Origin: Dryas octopetala
Lineage: Eukaryota; Streptophyta; Magnoliopsida; Rosales; Rosaceae
Direction of reading: 5' to 3'
NCBI GenBank assembly: GCA_963921425.1
Contig: OY992836.1
Location: 19,547,614 to 19,611,613 of the forward strand
Length of the DNA stretch: 64,000 bases
Shown here: piece by piece, positions 46,250 through 57,799 of the stretch
Layout of the letters: each line of letters starts with the position of its first letter
How positions within the stretch are numbered: position 1 is the first letter of the stretch
The notes under the pieces: model-generated
Told to the model about the DNA's origin: nothing
What the model saw: the letters and a program-made list of their open reading frames with translations, nothing else
Database searches by the model: none
Program-made: the position numbers and the translations under genes

Positions 46250-46546
46250 AAACTGCAATTTCTGGAACATTGGAAGTAAACTTAAACTGCAGTTTATTGG
46301 AGTTGTAGTTACTAACTGCAGTTTCTGAAACTGCAAATGAACTGAAACTGCAGTTTATTTGAGTTGCAACTGCAGTTTCAGAAACTGCAAATGAACTTAA
46401 ACTGCAGTTTATTTGAGTTGTAAGCTTGCAGTTGTAGTGTAAGTGAAACTGCAGTTTCTGAAACTGCAAGTGAAACTGCAGTTTCTGAAACTGCAAAGTA
46501 AACTGAAACTGCAGTTTTTTTGGAGTTGCAGGCTTGCAACTGCAGA
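46250..46546. repeat. Dense array of AAACTGCAGTTT-type palindromes
   Basis: Nine CTGCAG sites occur between 46287 and 46545 (46287, 46316, 46348, 46370, 46402, 46449, 46476, 46509, 46540), most inside the 12-base palindrome AAACTGCAGTTT or a one-base variant. They are linked by GAAACTGCAA and TTATTTGAGTTG words at irregular spacing of about 22-47 bases. No protein or known RNA explains it. Confidence 0.85.
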
Positions 46547-49209
46547 ACGATACTTGTGAGTGAAGATGAACAATTGTCGATTTGGTAAAGTTGAAGAAAG
46601 AGATCGATTTGGCAAAAAAAAGAAGAATATCAGTTTTGGGCTGTTTGTGTAGCTGGTTTGGTTGTTATGCGTTTCTTTTGGAAGGTGTTCGCATGTTATA
46701 TATTGGGGGGCTGGTAGATAGTGTCCGCAAGTTAATAAAAATAGATTGAGTAGTTTTGGTTAATATTTTGCTTTGTTAGTACCTTATAATTAATGGACTC
46801 GAATAAAAATGAGTTAAAATCAAAATAGGTCTTCCAAAATGGAGGTTTCAATAATTGTCTATTATATATTAATGTTCCCGTACGTAGTATCTATTACAAA
46901 GATAATTATTTAATTAATTTTACTTTTTCTAATTAATCATGCACGCACTCGATCACTATATATGATTAAGGCCGAGAGTAGGGATGGCCTCTCTTTGGCC
47001 GGCCTATTAATTTGTTTTTTTTAGGGGGCCGGGGACTGAAGACTTTGGTATAGCAGTACGGTTGGCACCTCAATATGATTTTTATTTAGGAAACGCCAAA
47101 ATGTGCAATAAAGAAAAAAGTGAGATGGACACTTCAGCTGCCACCATACATATTAAATATGTTCAAATGAACAGGCAAAAAGGAATAAATATGAAGGAAA
47201 GTTTAGGTCTATCTCTGAAATTGATATGCATAATGCATATATAGAATGATAATCGATGTACACAAAAGAAAAAACATTTATTGTGGATGGTATTTTTATT
47301 TCGATTTGAGCAATATATAAATATTGGGAATTTTCAACTTGAGTGTGTGATGAATGATACCTCAAGCACTAGCTAGAAAGTTCTACCTGCATTCGACTCT
47401 TGATGGAGTATGTGATTGAACTCGATCCAATTTAAAGCTATATATTGTGCTCCTATTTATTCAATATATAAGTTTTATATGACTTGGACCATCACATGTG
47501 TAAGAGAATTTCTGAAAAAGTAATTAATTATTGTTTTTGAGATTAACTCAAACGGTGTGAAAAAGTAAAGTAGGTAATGAATTAGCAGCTAAGATAATTA
47601 AGATAAATATTTAACTATTCGATTTCTTTTAATATTAAAAAAAAATAACTAATTATGTGATCGATATTAATTCATATCACTGTCAACTTCGAAAAATATA
47701 ACGCATTTATCCAAGAATGAGATTGATGTTATTATAGAACATCACTTTTAGCTTCCTTGTCTCTTTAATGTTCTTTTCTCTTTCAAAATTATTGCATTTT
47801 TTCCTTGAAATGAAGGAAGCGATGTCTAGTTGTTGCCCCATATTGTCTTATAATTATAACCTCCCCCGACTTGTGAGAGTATCTATCAGATGAGCACGAG
47901 CACTATTAAGTATATATTAACCAAAACGCCAAGACAAAATTAATTGCTGTCTGTGTTTGGTATTTCTTAGTGAAGTTACAACGATGATTTGATTACCCCC
48001 TGTAGCTCTCTATTCACTAACCCAAAGCTAAGCATCAAAAGAAACAATACTCGATCTAATATTTAACCAAATATACATAAAGTTTTCTATGTGCGAAAGA
48101 TTAGCAATATTATATGTTTCTGTTGTCAAAATGTAAATTTGGCAATCGTGATTTCTGGAAAGAGAATTACCATTAATCTGTGACTTAAAGTATATGTACA
48201 AGCTGGAAAATGGTGTATATATATATATATGGCAAGCCAGATCTGAGTAATTCCTTTATAGCTAGTCCCTCTCATGGCCACCATACAAACCATGAAGAAG
48301 ACCTTGTAAATGAAAATTTGTGGCGTTCTTTATTGTCCCGTTCATGGCAGTGACCTTGTAACAACGCAATCAAATTATGGACCAGCTGAACCACTAGTAT
48401 ATATATCACCATCACCATCACAATCACAAAGACCACTACTATTCATTTCAGACAAACCCCTAATAAATCCAAAGCTCCCACTCACCAACCTAGAAAGGCA
48501 ATACATTAAAATTCCATACACGGGCCAACCAAAACCCAAACATAACCTACGCTCTCTCTTTAAAGCCTCTTTACCATGCAATTAGTCGCAGTAGGTACAA
48601 GTCATATAGCTAGCTTTATAAAAAGAAGAGAGAGATTCACATAACCCTTTTTTCTTTTACTCTTTTGTACGTTATATATATACTTATATCAACAAACACA
48701 TTAAGACAAACAAAAGGGTAAGAACTAAAGACATAAAGTAAAGAAGGAGAAAATTAAATATTAGTTGCGGAAATACAAAAATACAACATTATTGCTTCAA
48801 AGAGCCTTGGTTTCATCTACAAGACTACAACTAAAAGCAACACATCTTCTCATTAAGCAAATTAATTTATAACGTTATATATAAGCCGGTTGTTAATTGT
48901 TATCCGTATGAAAAAACTATTGTATGTGTCGGTTGTATGTAAACTTTTTCGCACAACATGTATACAGAATCCGAAACTGCGAAACCCGAGATTCACATAC
49001 ATATTTTGAGAGAAATACTACATACAATGGGCGCGTACAAAAATTCTTTGCGTGTGTGAATACTCTTATGTGCAAGTCATGAAGCTGATAAGGCGAAAGT
49101 AAATCAAATCATGCAGTGAAAGCAGGCATGTGTGACAGCCTTTTTTTCACAGAATTAAAACCCAGTTGGTGTAATGGATCGATTTTTGTGGCCACGTACG
49201 TACTCGATC
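46547..49209. other. Intergenic region without a convincing gene
   Basis: The sequence is AT-rich. A plus-strand frame at 48310-48585 (91 aa, starting MKICGVLYCPVHG) has an ATG and lies about 85 bases after a TATATATA run (48219-48230), but its composition is ordinary and I recognise no family. The last few hundred bases contain the 3' UTR of the DUF761 gene. Confidence 0.45.
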
Positions 49210-49872
49210 TTATCGACCTCGCATGGCATGGTACGGAGATTCAATCGCAGCCGTTCGTTTCTGCAATTTGAGGTCCTTATAGAACTTCTTAATAAACTCC
49301 TCAGCTTCCTTGTCCACCTGGCTATCCCCTTCGTCCTTTAACGGAAACGGCGAGTCCGTTATCCTGAGCTGCCTGACCAAAGGACTCTTCCCAAACCCGG
49401 GAAGCGTCACCAACGGCGACGCCTCCACAGCCATGTCATTGTTCAGCATGTCCAGGACCTTCTGGACGGCAGTAACGGTGGTGACGTCATCGTAGTTATA
49501 GGCATGGTGATGGTGATGGGCATTGCTTTTAGGGAAAAAGTTGTGGTGGTGGTGTTTGTGGCGCTTGGCGAAGTGGAAGGGGTGGTGGGTGGCGGGGGAG
49601 TTGCTACAGCTGAACTCGTACTCGCGGGGAGTAACGAAGGAAACGGCGTCGTTGGAGCGGCAGCTGAAGGCGGAGGAGAGAGAGGAGTGGTGGTGGAGGA
49701 GGCTGAGGTTGTTGGCTAGGGACTTGCCTGCATGCTTGCCACGTTTCAGCATTAGGTGGAGGTCCATCATTAACTTGCTCTTTGACAACCCTTTTCGCAC
49801 CATGTAAAACACTATGCGCACCAAGTTCCACAGTTTCTTCGCCACCACCGGTGGGCTTGGCTCCACTTCCAT
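49210..49872 (-). CDS. DUF761 protein, ACRE146-like
   Basis: This intronless gene encodes 220 aa from the ATG at 49872. The N-terminal block (AKKLWNLVRIVFYMVRKGLS, then SKLMMDLHLMLKRGKHAGKS) and the C-terminal block (VDKEAEEFIKKFYKDLKLQ, about residues 187-205) are the two conserved parts of plant DUF761 proteins related to tobacco Avr9/Cf-9 rapidly elicited protein 146. The middle is His-rich, with runs of four and five histidines around residues 105-125. Molecular function is unknown; relatives respond to pathogen elicitors or growth signals. The N-terminal hydrophobic stretch is too short and charged to be a clear membrane helix. A long CT tract lies three bases before the ATG in the 5' UTR. 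Confidence 0.9.
   Translation of the reverse strand: MEVEPSPPVVAKKLWNLVRIVFYMVRKGLSKSKLMMDLHLMLKRGKHAGKSLANNLSLLHHHSSLSSAFSCRSNDAVSFVTPREYEFSCSNSPATHHPFHFAKRHKHHHHNFFPKSNAHHHHHAYNYDDVTTVTAVQKVLDMLNNDMAVEASPLVTLPGFGKSPLVRQLRITDSPFPLKDEGDSQVDKEAEEFIKKFYKDLKLQKRTAAIESPYHAMRGR

Positions 49873-49875
<3 letters not shown>

Positions 49876-49949
<74 letters not shown>
49876..49949 (-). repeat. 37-unit GA/CT microsatellite in the DUF761 5' UTR
   Basis: GA repeats without interruption for 74 bases. On the sense (minus) strand it is a CT tract ending three bases before the ATG. GA/CT tracts near plant start sites are known binding places for BBR/BPC GAGA-binding factors. Confidence 0.95.
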
Positions 49950-49952
<3 letters not shown>

Positions 49953-50007
49953 ATTAGAAGGTTAATTTTTTGTTTTGATGGTTCGAGCTTGTGAGGGGGA
50001 GGGAGGG

Positions 50008-50024
50008 GAGGTATATAAAGGGGG
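50008..50024 (-). promoter_or_regulatory. Possible TATA element of the DUF761 gene
   Basis: TATATA at 50012-50017 stands out in otherwise G-rich sequence about 140 bases upstream of the ATG. With the CT tract in the leader, transcription would start near 49980. Inferred from position. Confidence 0.4.
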
Positions 50025-52561
50025 AGGAAATAATTATTTATTAATAAATTATTAAGATTAGAATTATAGGAGTATTGGAGACGTGTTTCATTTTCTCTTA
50101 TGGCGCGTGGTTATAATGTAGGGATAGAATCATAGAAAAGCATGATTAAGTAGAGAGTGAGTGTGGCTCACGCGCTGCGTTTGTTTTCCAAGTGGTGGAA
50201 CTGTGGAAGTTTTGAAATTTATGTTGGAATTGTTTGTTTGTTGTTAGATCTTGTTTGGGGGAGATTACTAGAAGGTCCCTGGGATAGGTACCAAATTGCT
50301 TAAGTATGCCCCCAGATTCAATGATTAAAGATATTTGGGAAGGTGCTGACTGTCAGTTACTTACAGCCTATGTCCTGAATACTATAAGGTACTTATATTT
50401 TAATCTTCACCATTCGTGTGTTCACTTTCATAGAAAGACCACAGCTGGTGAGAGTTGAATTCTAATGTTGGTTGCTCACAAGAAAAAAAAAAAAAAAAAA
50501 AACATTCTAATCTTGGTTGTGAAGGTAAAGTACTTAATTTACTATTTATATGAGTCTCTACGTAAAATAGTCACTGCTTATTTGGAAATTAATGTTAATT
50601 TTTAGCAATGCTTTTATTACAAATTAGTCTTAATTTGATTACAATGTTTGCAACTAGCAAGTCTCCAAAACATTAAAGAGGTAGTTAGTAGATCCAAATT
50701 CTGTAAATTAGACTAGGGACTCACCCAAAGCATGCTTGTTATTGTATCGGTAGCTAGGCCGATGCTCAATCAATTGGAGCTCGAGCTCGACCCATTTGAC
50801 TTGTTTATATTAAAGCCAAAATTTTCAATATTAATTCTTCCCAATTAGTCCTATCGAATTTATATACCAATTAAGTTAATTAATATAGTAAGGGGGGCAC
50901 CGTAAAATTAATTGAGCACCATAACTAGCATGCATAAAGTTTCCTTTGACTCCATATATAGTTGATTGCTATTAAATTTAGCCTATTTAGGTAACGTGAA
51001 ATGCAAAAATTATAGAAGTTAACGGAATTATAACATTGAGTAATGGAATTAATTACAAATAATTATTAACTGAATGGGTTTTTATATTTATTCTTGTTTT
51101 TGGGCCGAGAAAAATGGGGTTTTTCGGTGATGATTGACAATCACGTGGACTTCTTGCTTGCTAGTTTGCTACAGCTCCGATGGAGAGAGATTGGGAGACC
51201 CATCCAGCCTGACAAGGTTGACAGGATTGAATAAGAGCACCTACTCTGAACACGTGGCCCTCTAGTTGATCCTCAAATGAATTCTTCACCGTACACCCAC
51301 GCACATTATAAGAAACCAGCCTTTGTGTTGTACCCAAATATTGGGGTTCTGTTGAAAAAAACAAGAAGCTATGGGACCTCGAACCCAATTTTATTTTAGT
51401 ATTTTCTTTTATTTCTTCTCCTCGAAGGACATTCATTGGGTCAATAAATTACATCTTTTGCGCCCCCTGAAGTAGCTAGCCCATTTTTTTAATGTTTGAT
51501 GAAAATGCTTATGAAACTTAGTCAAATTGATCAAGAAAAGCATAAGTGGTGGTGCCAAATTGCCAAGTATGCTTTTCCTTTTTTCAAACCCAAAGAAATG
51601 CTTTTCCTTTCGCGACCTCCACCTACCCTGCTTGGAAATGCACTTGTGCAAACAATACTTTGATTTGCGTGCTGATATGAGATATAATAATCCTATTCCT
51701 ATCACAGAGGTTTGTTTACAATGTAGGCGATCCATTTTCATTTGAGCCGTTAGATCTATGTATGCATGGAGTAAAATTTTATGTGAAGAGACATATATTT
51801 TATGTGTCTATCTCTCTTATTAGATGAGAGAGTTAGACACGTAAAATATTTACATTCGTAATATATAAATTTTTTTTTATATGTATGAGATTTATTGAGA
51901 GTCACACATATTATTACTTGATAATCGTCTATATTCACATAGGTGTTAGAATTGTACGTATATAGATCAAATGCAATAGTAAGTAATTAACTATATTACG
52001 CACACCTATTGACCCTCAAAATACTTAAGTTAGATTTAATATTGATCGGTAGGGAAAGATATATATAGGTGTCTTTTCTTTACTAATATTTACTTAAGAG
52101 ACATAAAATGAGGGATAAGTGAATGTCAATACATTTAAAAGTTGAATTTACTATAATTTATTATAAAATTAATAAGTTATTAAAATAAATCTAACCATTA
52201 AATATATTATTGTTCAAATAAAATCTTTTAGGTGAATATTAATGTCTTTCCCTTATATCATTTAACCTGCTCTATCATATCAGCAATTTTCTTTTTCTTT
52301 TTTTGTGCATGCAAATTAAAAATGTGGTGATGGGTGTCGAATTAGTCGCCTGTCTGATTAGTAGTGCACGCATGCAATTTGGGCACGTGTTTGCCGCGTT
52401 CTTGGAAGTGTTAAAGCGCATTGTATATAGACACGTCTCCCCTTACAATTGGTAATTGATCTCTCACAGTTTCTTTCACTTTCAAGAAATTATATTTGTG
52501 AAAATGATTGGAGCACTCGTGCCACAGCTTCTCTCACAGCAACTTTTATATATATATATAA
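50025..52561. other. Intergenic sequence, no gene seen
   Basis: The sequence is AT-rich with a poly-A run near 50483-50502. The minus-strand frames at 51161-51741 (91 and 102 aa) lack recognisable motifs. No inverted-repeat element is obvious here. Confidence 0.45.
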
Positions 52562-52962
52562 GAATACTCTAAAACTAATTAATTAGTAAGTTAATACAAA
52601 ACTAACCACCCTATTAGGCCCACTCTACAATATAATTTTAAAATCCGAACCGTTTATTTTTAGACCCTATTTCAAAGATCATTTCTGTAAAAAATCTTCA
52701 AAATCGAAAGTCATTTAGCCATTTGATTATAATAACAATTATTTCTATGCTTTTATCGAAAATACTGATCGTCTATTTATTTAATCTCAATTAGATGACT
52801 ACATGATTTTCGATTTAGTTAATTTTTTACAATGATGATCTTTGAAGTGGGGCCTAAATAATTGATGGTTCGGATTATAAGAGTGGTGATGTGGTGGGCC
52901 CAAAAGTATGGTTAGCTTCGTATTAACTTGTTAACTTAACTGATTAGCTTTAGAACACTCAT
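52562..52962 (+). mobile_element. MITE, left member of a head-to-head pair
   Basis: The ends are inverted repeats: ACTCTAAAACTAATTAATTA onward at the left, and AGCTTTAGAACACTC closing at the right. Inner landmarks CAAAGATCAT, AAAATCTTCAAAATCG and CTGATCGTCTATTTATTT recur in inverted order in the neighbouring copy at 52985-53382. TA-rich sequence borders it on both sides, so the target duplication is hard to define; a TA target would fit Tc1/Mariner or Harbinger-type elements. Confidence 0.8.
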
Positions 52963-52984
52963 CTGTATATATATATATATATAG

Positions 52985-53382
52985 AGGAGTGCTCTAAAAC
53001 TAACTAGTTAGTAAGTTAATACGAAACTAACCATGTTTTTGGGACCACCACATAACTAATCTTATAATCTGAACCGTCAATTATTTAGGTTATACTTCAA
53101 AGATCATCATTACAAAAAATCAACTAAATCGGAAATCATTTAGTCATCTAATTGAGATCAAATAAATAGACGATCAGTGTTTTCGATAAAAACATATAAA
53201 TAGTTGTTGTTATAATCAAATGACTAAATGATTTCCGAATTTGAAGATTTTTTACAGGGATGATCTTTGAAGTAGGGCCTAAAAAATAGACGGTTCGGAT
53301 TTTGAGATTACATTGTGTGGTGGGTCCAATATGGTGGTTAGTTTTATATTAACTTACTAAATAGTTAGTTTTAGAGTATTTT
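52985..53382 (-). mobile_element. MITE, right member of a head-to-head pair
   Basis: This is the same family as 52562-52962 but in opposite orientation. The right copy carries AGACGATCAGTGTTTTCGAT where the left carries its reverse complement. Left and right ends are the family's inverted repeats (GTGCTCTAAAACTAACTAGT, and TTAGTTTTAGAGTATT). A TATATA spacer of about 20 bases separates the two copies. Confidence 0.8.
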
Positions 53383-54112
53383 TGTATATATATATAATAT
53401 ATATATAAATCAATGATGGATGATCAGTTCCTTCTAGAAACTATAACGTTCTTAAGGCTTTAATCAATTATGGTGGTGATTGGTGAATGATATATATCGG
53501 CCATTCTTACGCTCACACCAAGCAATAACTTTGGTCGTCTTTGCAAAAAGAAAAAGTTATTTATTAATAAGTAACAATATATAATATTTTTTAGTAATAA
53601 ACTCAAATTTTTAATCTATTTATTTTTAAGTCAAACAAAATATTTCTAAGCCACAATTTATAAAAATGAAGTATGGAGCATTCAATACTATTTAACTCAA
53701 GCATACCAAGTTTTAGTTAAATTAACTTTTGAATTCTTTTGAGAGCTTAAGATTTATAGTATAATCTTTAAAATTTAGGACTAGCTAAAGCCCTAAAACC
53801 CTAAATATGAAGTCATAAAACCTAAACTCTAAATGCTTAAACCTTAAAACAATACTATCATTCAAATAAAGTGTAACTTTACGAAATTATCAAGTGTGTA
53901 GAGTTACATACTGCATCATAACAAAATAAAGTATAACTCTTTACATACTGCATTTTAACAAGATAAAATATAACTATGTGAGTTTTACATATAGTGTAAC
54001 GAAAAAAGTTTAGTTTTAAACCGCTTCTTGTGGCTTAAAAATAAATATATATTTTACATAGATTTTTAAGTGAAATTTATAATTTTTTGTGGTTTTTTGC
54101 TAATGTACTTAA
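53383..54112. other. AT-rich intergenic sequence with a telomere-like word
   Basis: CCCTAAAACCCTAAA at 53791-53805 is two telomere-like units, too short to be an interstitial telomere. Related CCTAAA words follow for about 60 bases. TAACTTTACG/TAACTCTTTAC-like repeats occur at 53870-54000. No gene is seen. Confidence 0.45.
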
Positions 54113-54674
54113 GGGTAAACTATATTTTTTGTCCCTGTGTTTTGACTAAAAAACACATTTGGTCTTCGTTGTTTCAATTTTCCCAATTTGGTCATTGTGT
54201 TTTATATTTTTTGCAATCTTGGAACATTATGCACATAACATGAAAATTGTTCTCAAATCAAAACTAACAACTTGTTTAAAGTTTAAACTAGCAAGTTTTA
54301 CTAAAAAATGACTAAAAATCATGTATATAACCTTGAATTTTTTATTTTCAAACAAGAATTTAAAGAAATCACAAACTTAAAGTTCAAACTCTAAAAATTT
54401 TGTGAGCCTCAATTTCTTTAGCAATAAATACGAAAATAAAAATAAAAATTAGTTTTAGAAAGCCCATATATAAGATGGTCTTTCAATCTCCCAACAAAAT
54501 TTTTCTTGAAAACAAGTGAATAATTTATTCTCAAATTAAAGATTTGAGTTTTGTTAAAATTGTCTCAAGATTGCAAACAACATAAAACACAAGAATTAAA
54601 TTGAAAAAATTGAAATCACAAGGACTAAATATGATTTCGAGCCAAAACACATGGACAAAAAAAGTAGGTTACCC
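54113..54674. mobile_element. 562-bp MITE with long inverted repeats
   Basis: The left arm from GGGTAAACTATATTTTTTGT and CCAATTTGGTCATTGTGTTT is matched in reverse by the right arm (CAAACAACATAAAACACAAG through AAAAAAGTAGGTTACCC). Arms are about 110 bases with scattered mismatches. Flanks TGTACTTAA (54104-54112) and TTTACTTAA (54675-54683) are nine-base direct repeats with one mismatch, fitting a Mutator-type target duplication. There is no coding capacity. Confidence 0.78.
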
Positions 54675-56667
54675 TTTACTTAAAAGAAAAACGAAAAATC
54701 TTCTTTTATATGATTTTGAGGGAAACTTTGTGGTTTGGCCATGAACCTAAAACTTTTCAAATTTTTGTACTAAAGAGGCAATGTGTATGAAGGAATCCTA
54801 AGCCACGAGGACCTAATCAATCATGCCATCTGTCAACTACTAGTACTACACCTGCTAGTCTAATTTGAAGGCTGGCTAGCTTCTCATCATGATCAATTGA
54901 TCATCTGCAATATATAGGTACTTAGGCAGTATATATTTTGTTTTGTTTTACTTTTTTGTGTGGGGTTGAACTTGGGGGTCAATATCAATATATCATATTC
55001 ATGGGCCATATTTTTTTATCATATTAATTGCTAACTCTTAAATGTACCTCCAATTATATACCCTTGCTAACCCTTAAATGTACCTCCAATTATAATTGGT
55101 TCCAATTATATACCCATATTTTTTCTTTATCATATGGGCAATTCAAAATGTAATGAATGTAACTTGTAAAAGTGGCCCTTTTTTCTGAAAATTGGATTGT
55201 TTCTCATCTAATTTTCGTATGGTAGTCATAAAACTATTATATTGCCAATTTGTCAATACAATCTTTTATCGAAGATATCAATATATATATCATCTTATAA
55301 ATGTCTTTAGTTTAAAAATTATGATGAAAGTCAAATTTTAGTTATATATATAGACCCTACCATTTCACCTAATAAAGTATAAATTTGACGATTTTTTAAC
55401 TCTGATAAAGAAACAAAAGTAGATACAATAAGTTATAAGTGGACGCCAACTATATGCCATGATATAATTGAAGAGACCTACATCTACTACACATGCAGGG
55501 AATAACAGCTGGTTCAAACATTAATTATTCGAATTAAGTTGAAACAAATGAGGAGTTCTAGCTATACATGAAAGCCATTAATTGCAATGAATCGATTCAT
55601 CTTCGGAAAAAAGAAATGTTCAAATTAAAATCTTATGTGATGCTGACATATAATTAATAACATACAATAAAATAAAGAGAAGGTTCCTTGTATTGTATAT
55701 TGTATTGTATAAAGAGAAGGTTACTTGTATGCCTGCCGTACGTATTGTGAAAGACAATCTAATTAATAAAGTACTTGTTTTTTCATGGGTAAACATGGAA
55801 CACATATTGGCATTAAGATTAGATTTTAAATGGAAATGATGATTAATTATAGATTACAATTAATGCTGCATGCTTAATTATAGGTTTACAATTAAGCATG
55901 CTTAATTTCCACTATAATATTGTTATGTTCTCTTGAATTGCTACTTTCGCGGAAAGAAAAAATAAAGGGTTTGAAGGTGTAGTTAGAAAAGTATTAATTA
56001 CTTTAATTTTTTTTTAGTTCGAAATCAATCAATTTAACTAAGCACATTAAATTGGGTCTGCATTTGCTGGAATCCTTTATGCTTTAATGTCTAATTTGAT
56101 TTGTACTAGAATTAATTAATCCAAGAAAAACAAGGTACCGGTCAAGGCACTGCATGGTTACTTCTTTTAATAAATCATTTGGATGCTTCACTTTTCGTCT
56201 TTGCTTGGAGTGGATGTGCAGAACAAAGTGTGCTTTATTCAAATGAAACACTTTTTTTTTGGGCAATCAAATGAAACACTTCATGTGGGGACTTTAGGAA
56301 TTAGGATTGGTTTGAACTGCTCTAATTAATTGGGTTTGGAGTATCCTTTATTTTGTGGGAAAATCAAACTAAAGACACCAAATGATCTTATTAATTAATT
56401 AATGGTGTTGGTGGTACATATATACGTACCTCCTATCTGAAAAAAGAAAAAAACAAAAAAAAAAAAAGGAGTTTGGTTAGTATACCTTAATTTCCTTGAG
56501 ACCTTTGGTATATTAATTATACTAAACTCCCAAGTCCCAACGAGGCAACGATGAAGGGTATCAATAATTGTATACTATTTTTTTTTCAGAAAAAAAAAAG
56601 AACTATACACGTACACTCGATCCCAAAAGGTTTGAATTAGGATCGCGGCGCTATGCTATATAAATAT
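54675..56667. other. Intergenic AT-rich sequence with small repeats
   Basis: TTAAATGTACCTCCAATTAT occurs twice about 39 bases apart at 55037-55095. A 12-base perfect inverted repeat (GCATGCTTAATT) lies at 55868-55879 and 55890-55901. I find no gene. Confidence 0.45.
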
Positions 56668-57791
56668 GAGTGCTGCTATTTGCACACCTTTTTTTTTTCT
56701 TTTTACACACCCTTTTGTAAAAAAACAATAAAAAATTAAAGGAAAAGACACACTCACCCTCACCCAACACACCCCAACTCCATTTTTTCTCTTTTGCACA
56801 CCCCATCAACAGACAAAAAAAAAACACACACACCCAGCCACACACACCCCCCTTCATCTCCCTCACCCGACCACACCCACCCACCCACCCACCCACGCAG
56901 CCTTTTGTTTTTTTTTCCTTCCAAGCCCGGCAGCCCCTTTCTCCTTTCCACTCGCCCAATCACCACCGCGCGCAGCACCACAGCACCACCTTCCTCGCAG
57001 CACCACCACCGCGCGCCACCACTAACCACCATCTTCCTTTCTCTCCGCATGCACCATCACCACAGCACCCCCAAAACAGCCACCACAACCAGCCCGGAAG
57101 CCCCTCCTCGGCTCCTCCATCTCTCTCTCTCTCCTTCCCTCTCTCCTCTCTCCCTTCTCTCTTCCCTCCCTTTCTCTGTCGCTGCGGTTGGTTCAGTAGA
57201 CAACCACCGAACGAAACTAATGGTTTCGGCAAATGACTGCCGAACGAAACTGACAGCTTCGACGGATGGCTACCGAACGAACCCGCCGGTTTCGGCGGAT
57301 GACTACCGAACGGCCTGCGCGCGAGGAAGGTCCAGTGGTGGTACTGCTGCGAGCAGGGTGGTGCAGAAGGTGCTGCGCGGGTGTGTTAACAGAGAAAGAG
57401 AGAGAAGGAAGGAGAGAGAGTGGGGCCGGGGCTGGGTGGAGGGGAGGGAAGAGGTCGGGCTGGGTGGAGGGGAAGAAGGTGGGCTGGAGGGAGGGTGCGA
57501 CGGGGCTGAGGCTTGGTGGAGGGGAGGGGTGGTGCCGGAGAGAGGAGAGGTGGTGCCGGAGAGAGGAGAGGTGGGGATGGGGTGTGTGGGTGAGGGAGTG
57601 TGTACGGGGGGGGGGGAGATGGGGGATGGGGTGTGTGATTTTTGGGTGTGTGTTTTTTTTTTATGTTTAGGAAGGGTGTGCAAAAAGAAAAATAAATGGG
57701 GTATAAGGGTCTTTTCCCTTGAGGTTTTTTTTTTTTTTTTTTAGGAAAGGGTGTGCAAAGAGAAAAAAAGGGTGTGCAAATAGCAGCACTC
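56668..57791. mobile_element. hAT-like non-autonomous transposon with GC-rich interior
   Basis: The ends are inverted: GAGTGCTGCTATTTGCACAC at 56668 and its reverse complement ending at 57791. An exact 8-base direct repeat, ATAAATAT, flanks it (56660-56667 and 57792-57799), the size made by hAT transposases. Subterminal GTGTGCAAA/TTTGCACAC words repeat inside each end. The interior (about 56880-57640) is far more GC-rich than its surroundings, with CA-, CT- and GA/GT-rich blocks. Open frames of up to 316 aa there are low-complexity and not typical of a gene; no transposase is seen. Confidence 0.85.
57207..57315 (+). repeat. 33-bp tandem repeat inside the hAT-like element
   Basis: Three diverged units of 33 bases begin with CCGAACGAA, at about 57207, 57240 and 57273, and a partial fourth begins with CCGAACGG. 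Middle sections (GGTTTCGGC, AGCTTCGAC, GGTTTCGGC) differ at many third-position-like sites. In one plus-strand frame each unit encodes 11 residues with a Tyr/Cys-Arg-Thr core. Confidence 0.8.
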
Positions 57792-57799
57792 ATAAATAT

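Noticed and set aside
48310-48585. A 91-codon ATG frame starting MKICGVLYCPVHG
   Set aside because: It has a plausible start and a TATA-like run upstream, but no family resemblance; a frame of this length is expected by chance in 64 kb.
53791-53805. Interstitial telomere
   Set aside because: Only two telomere-like units are present, one with an extra A. This is too short to be more than chance or a telo-box-like motif.
56794-57744. A 316-codon open frame in the hAT-like element
   Set aside because: Its translation is low-complexity (Thr/His/Pro, then Gly/Arg/Glu) and follows GC-rich simple sequence; both strands are open. It has no domain and sits inside a transposon, so I do not call it a gene.
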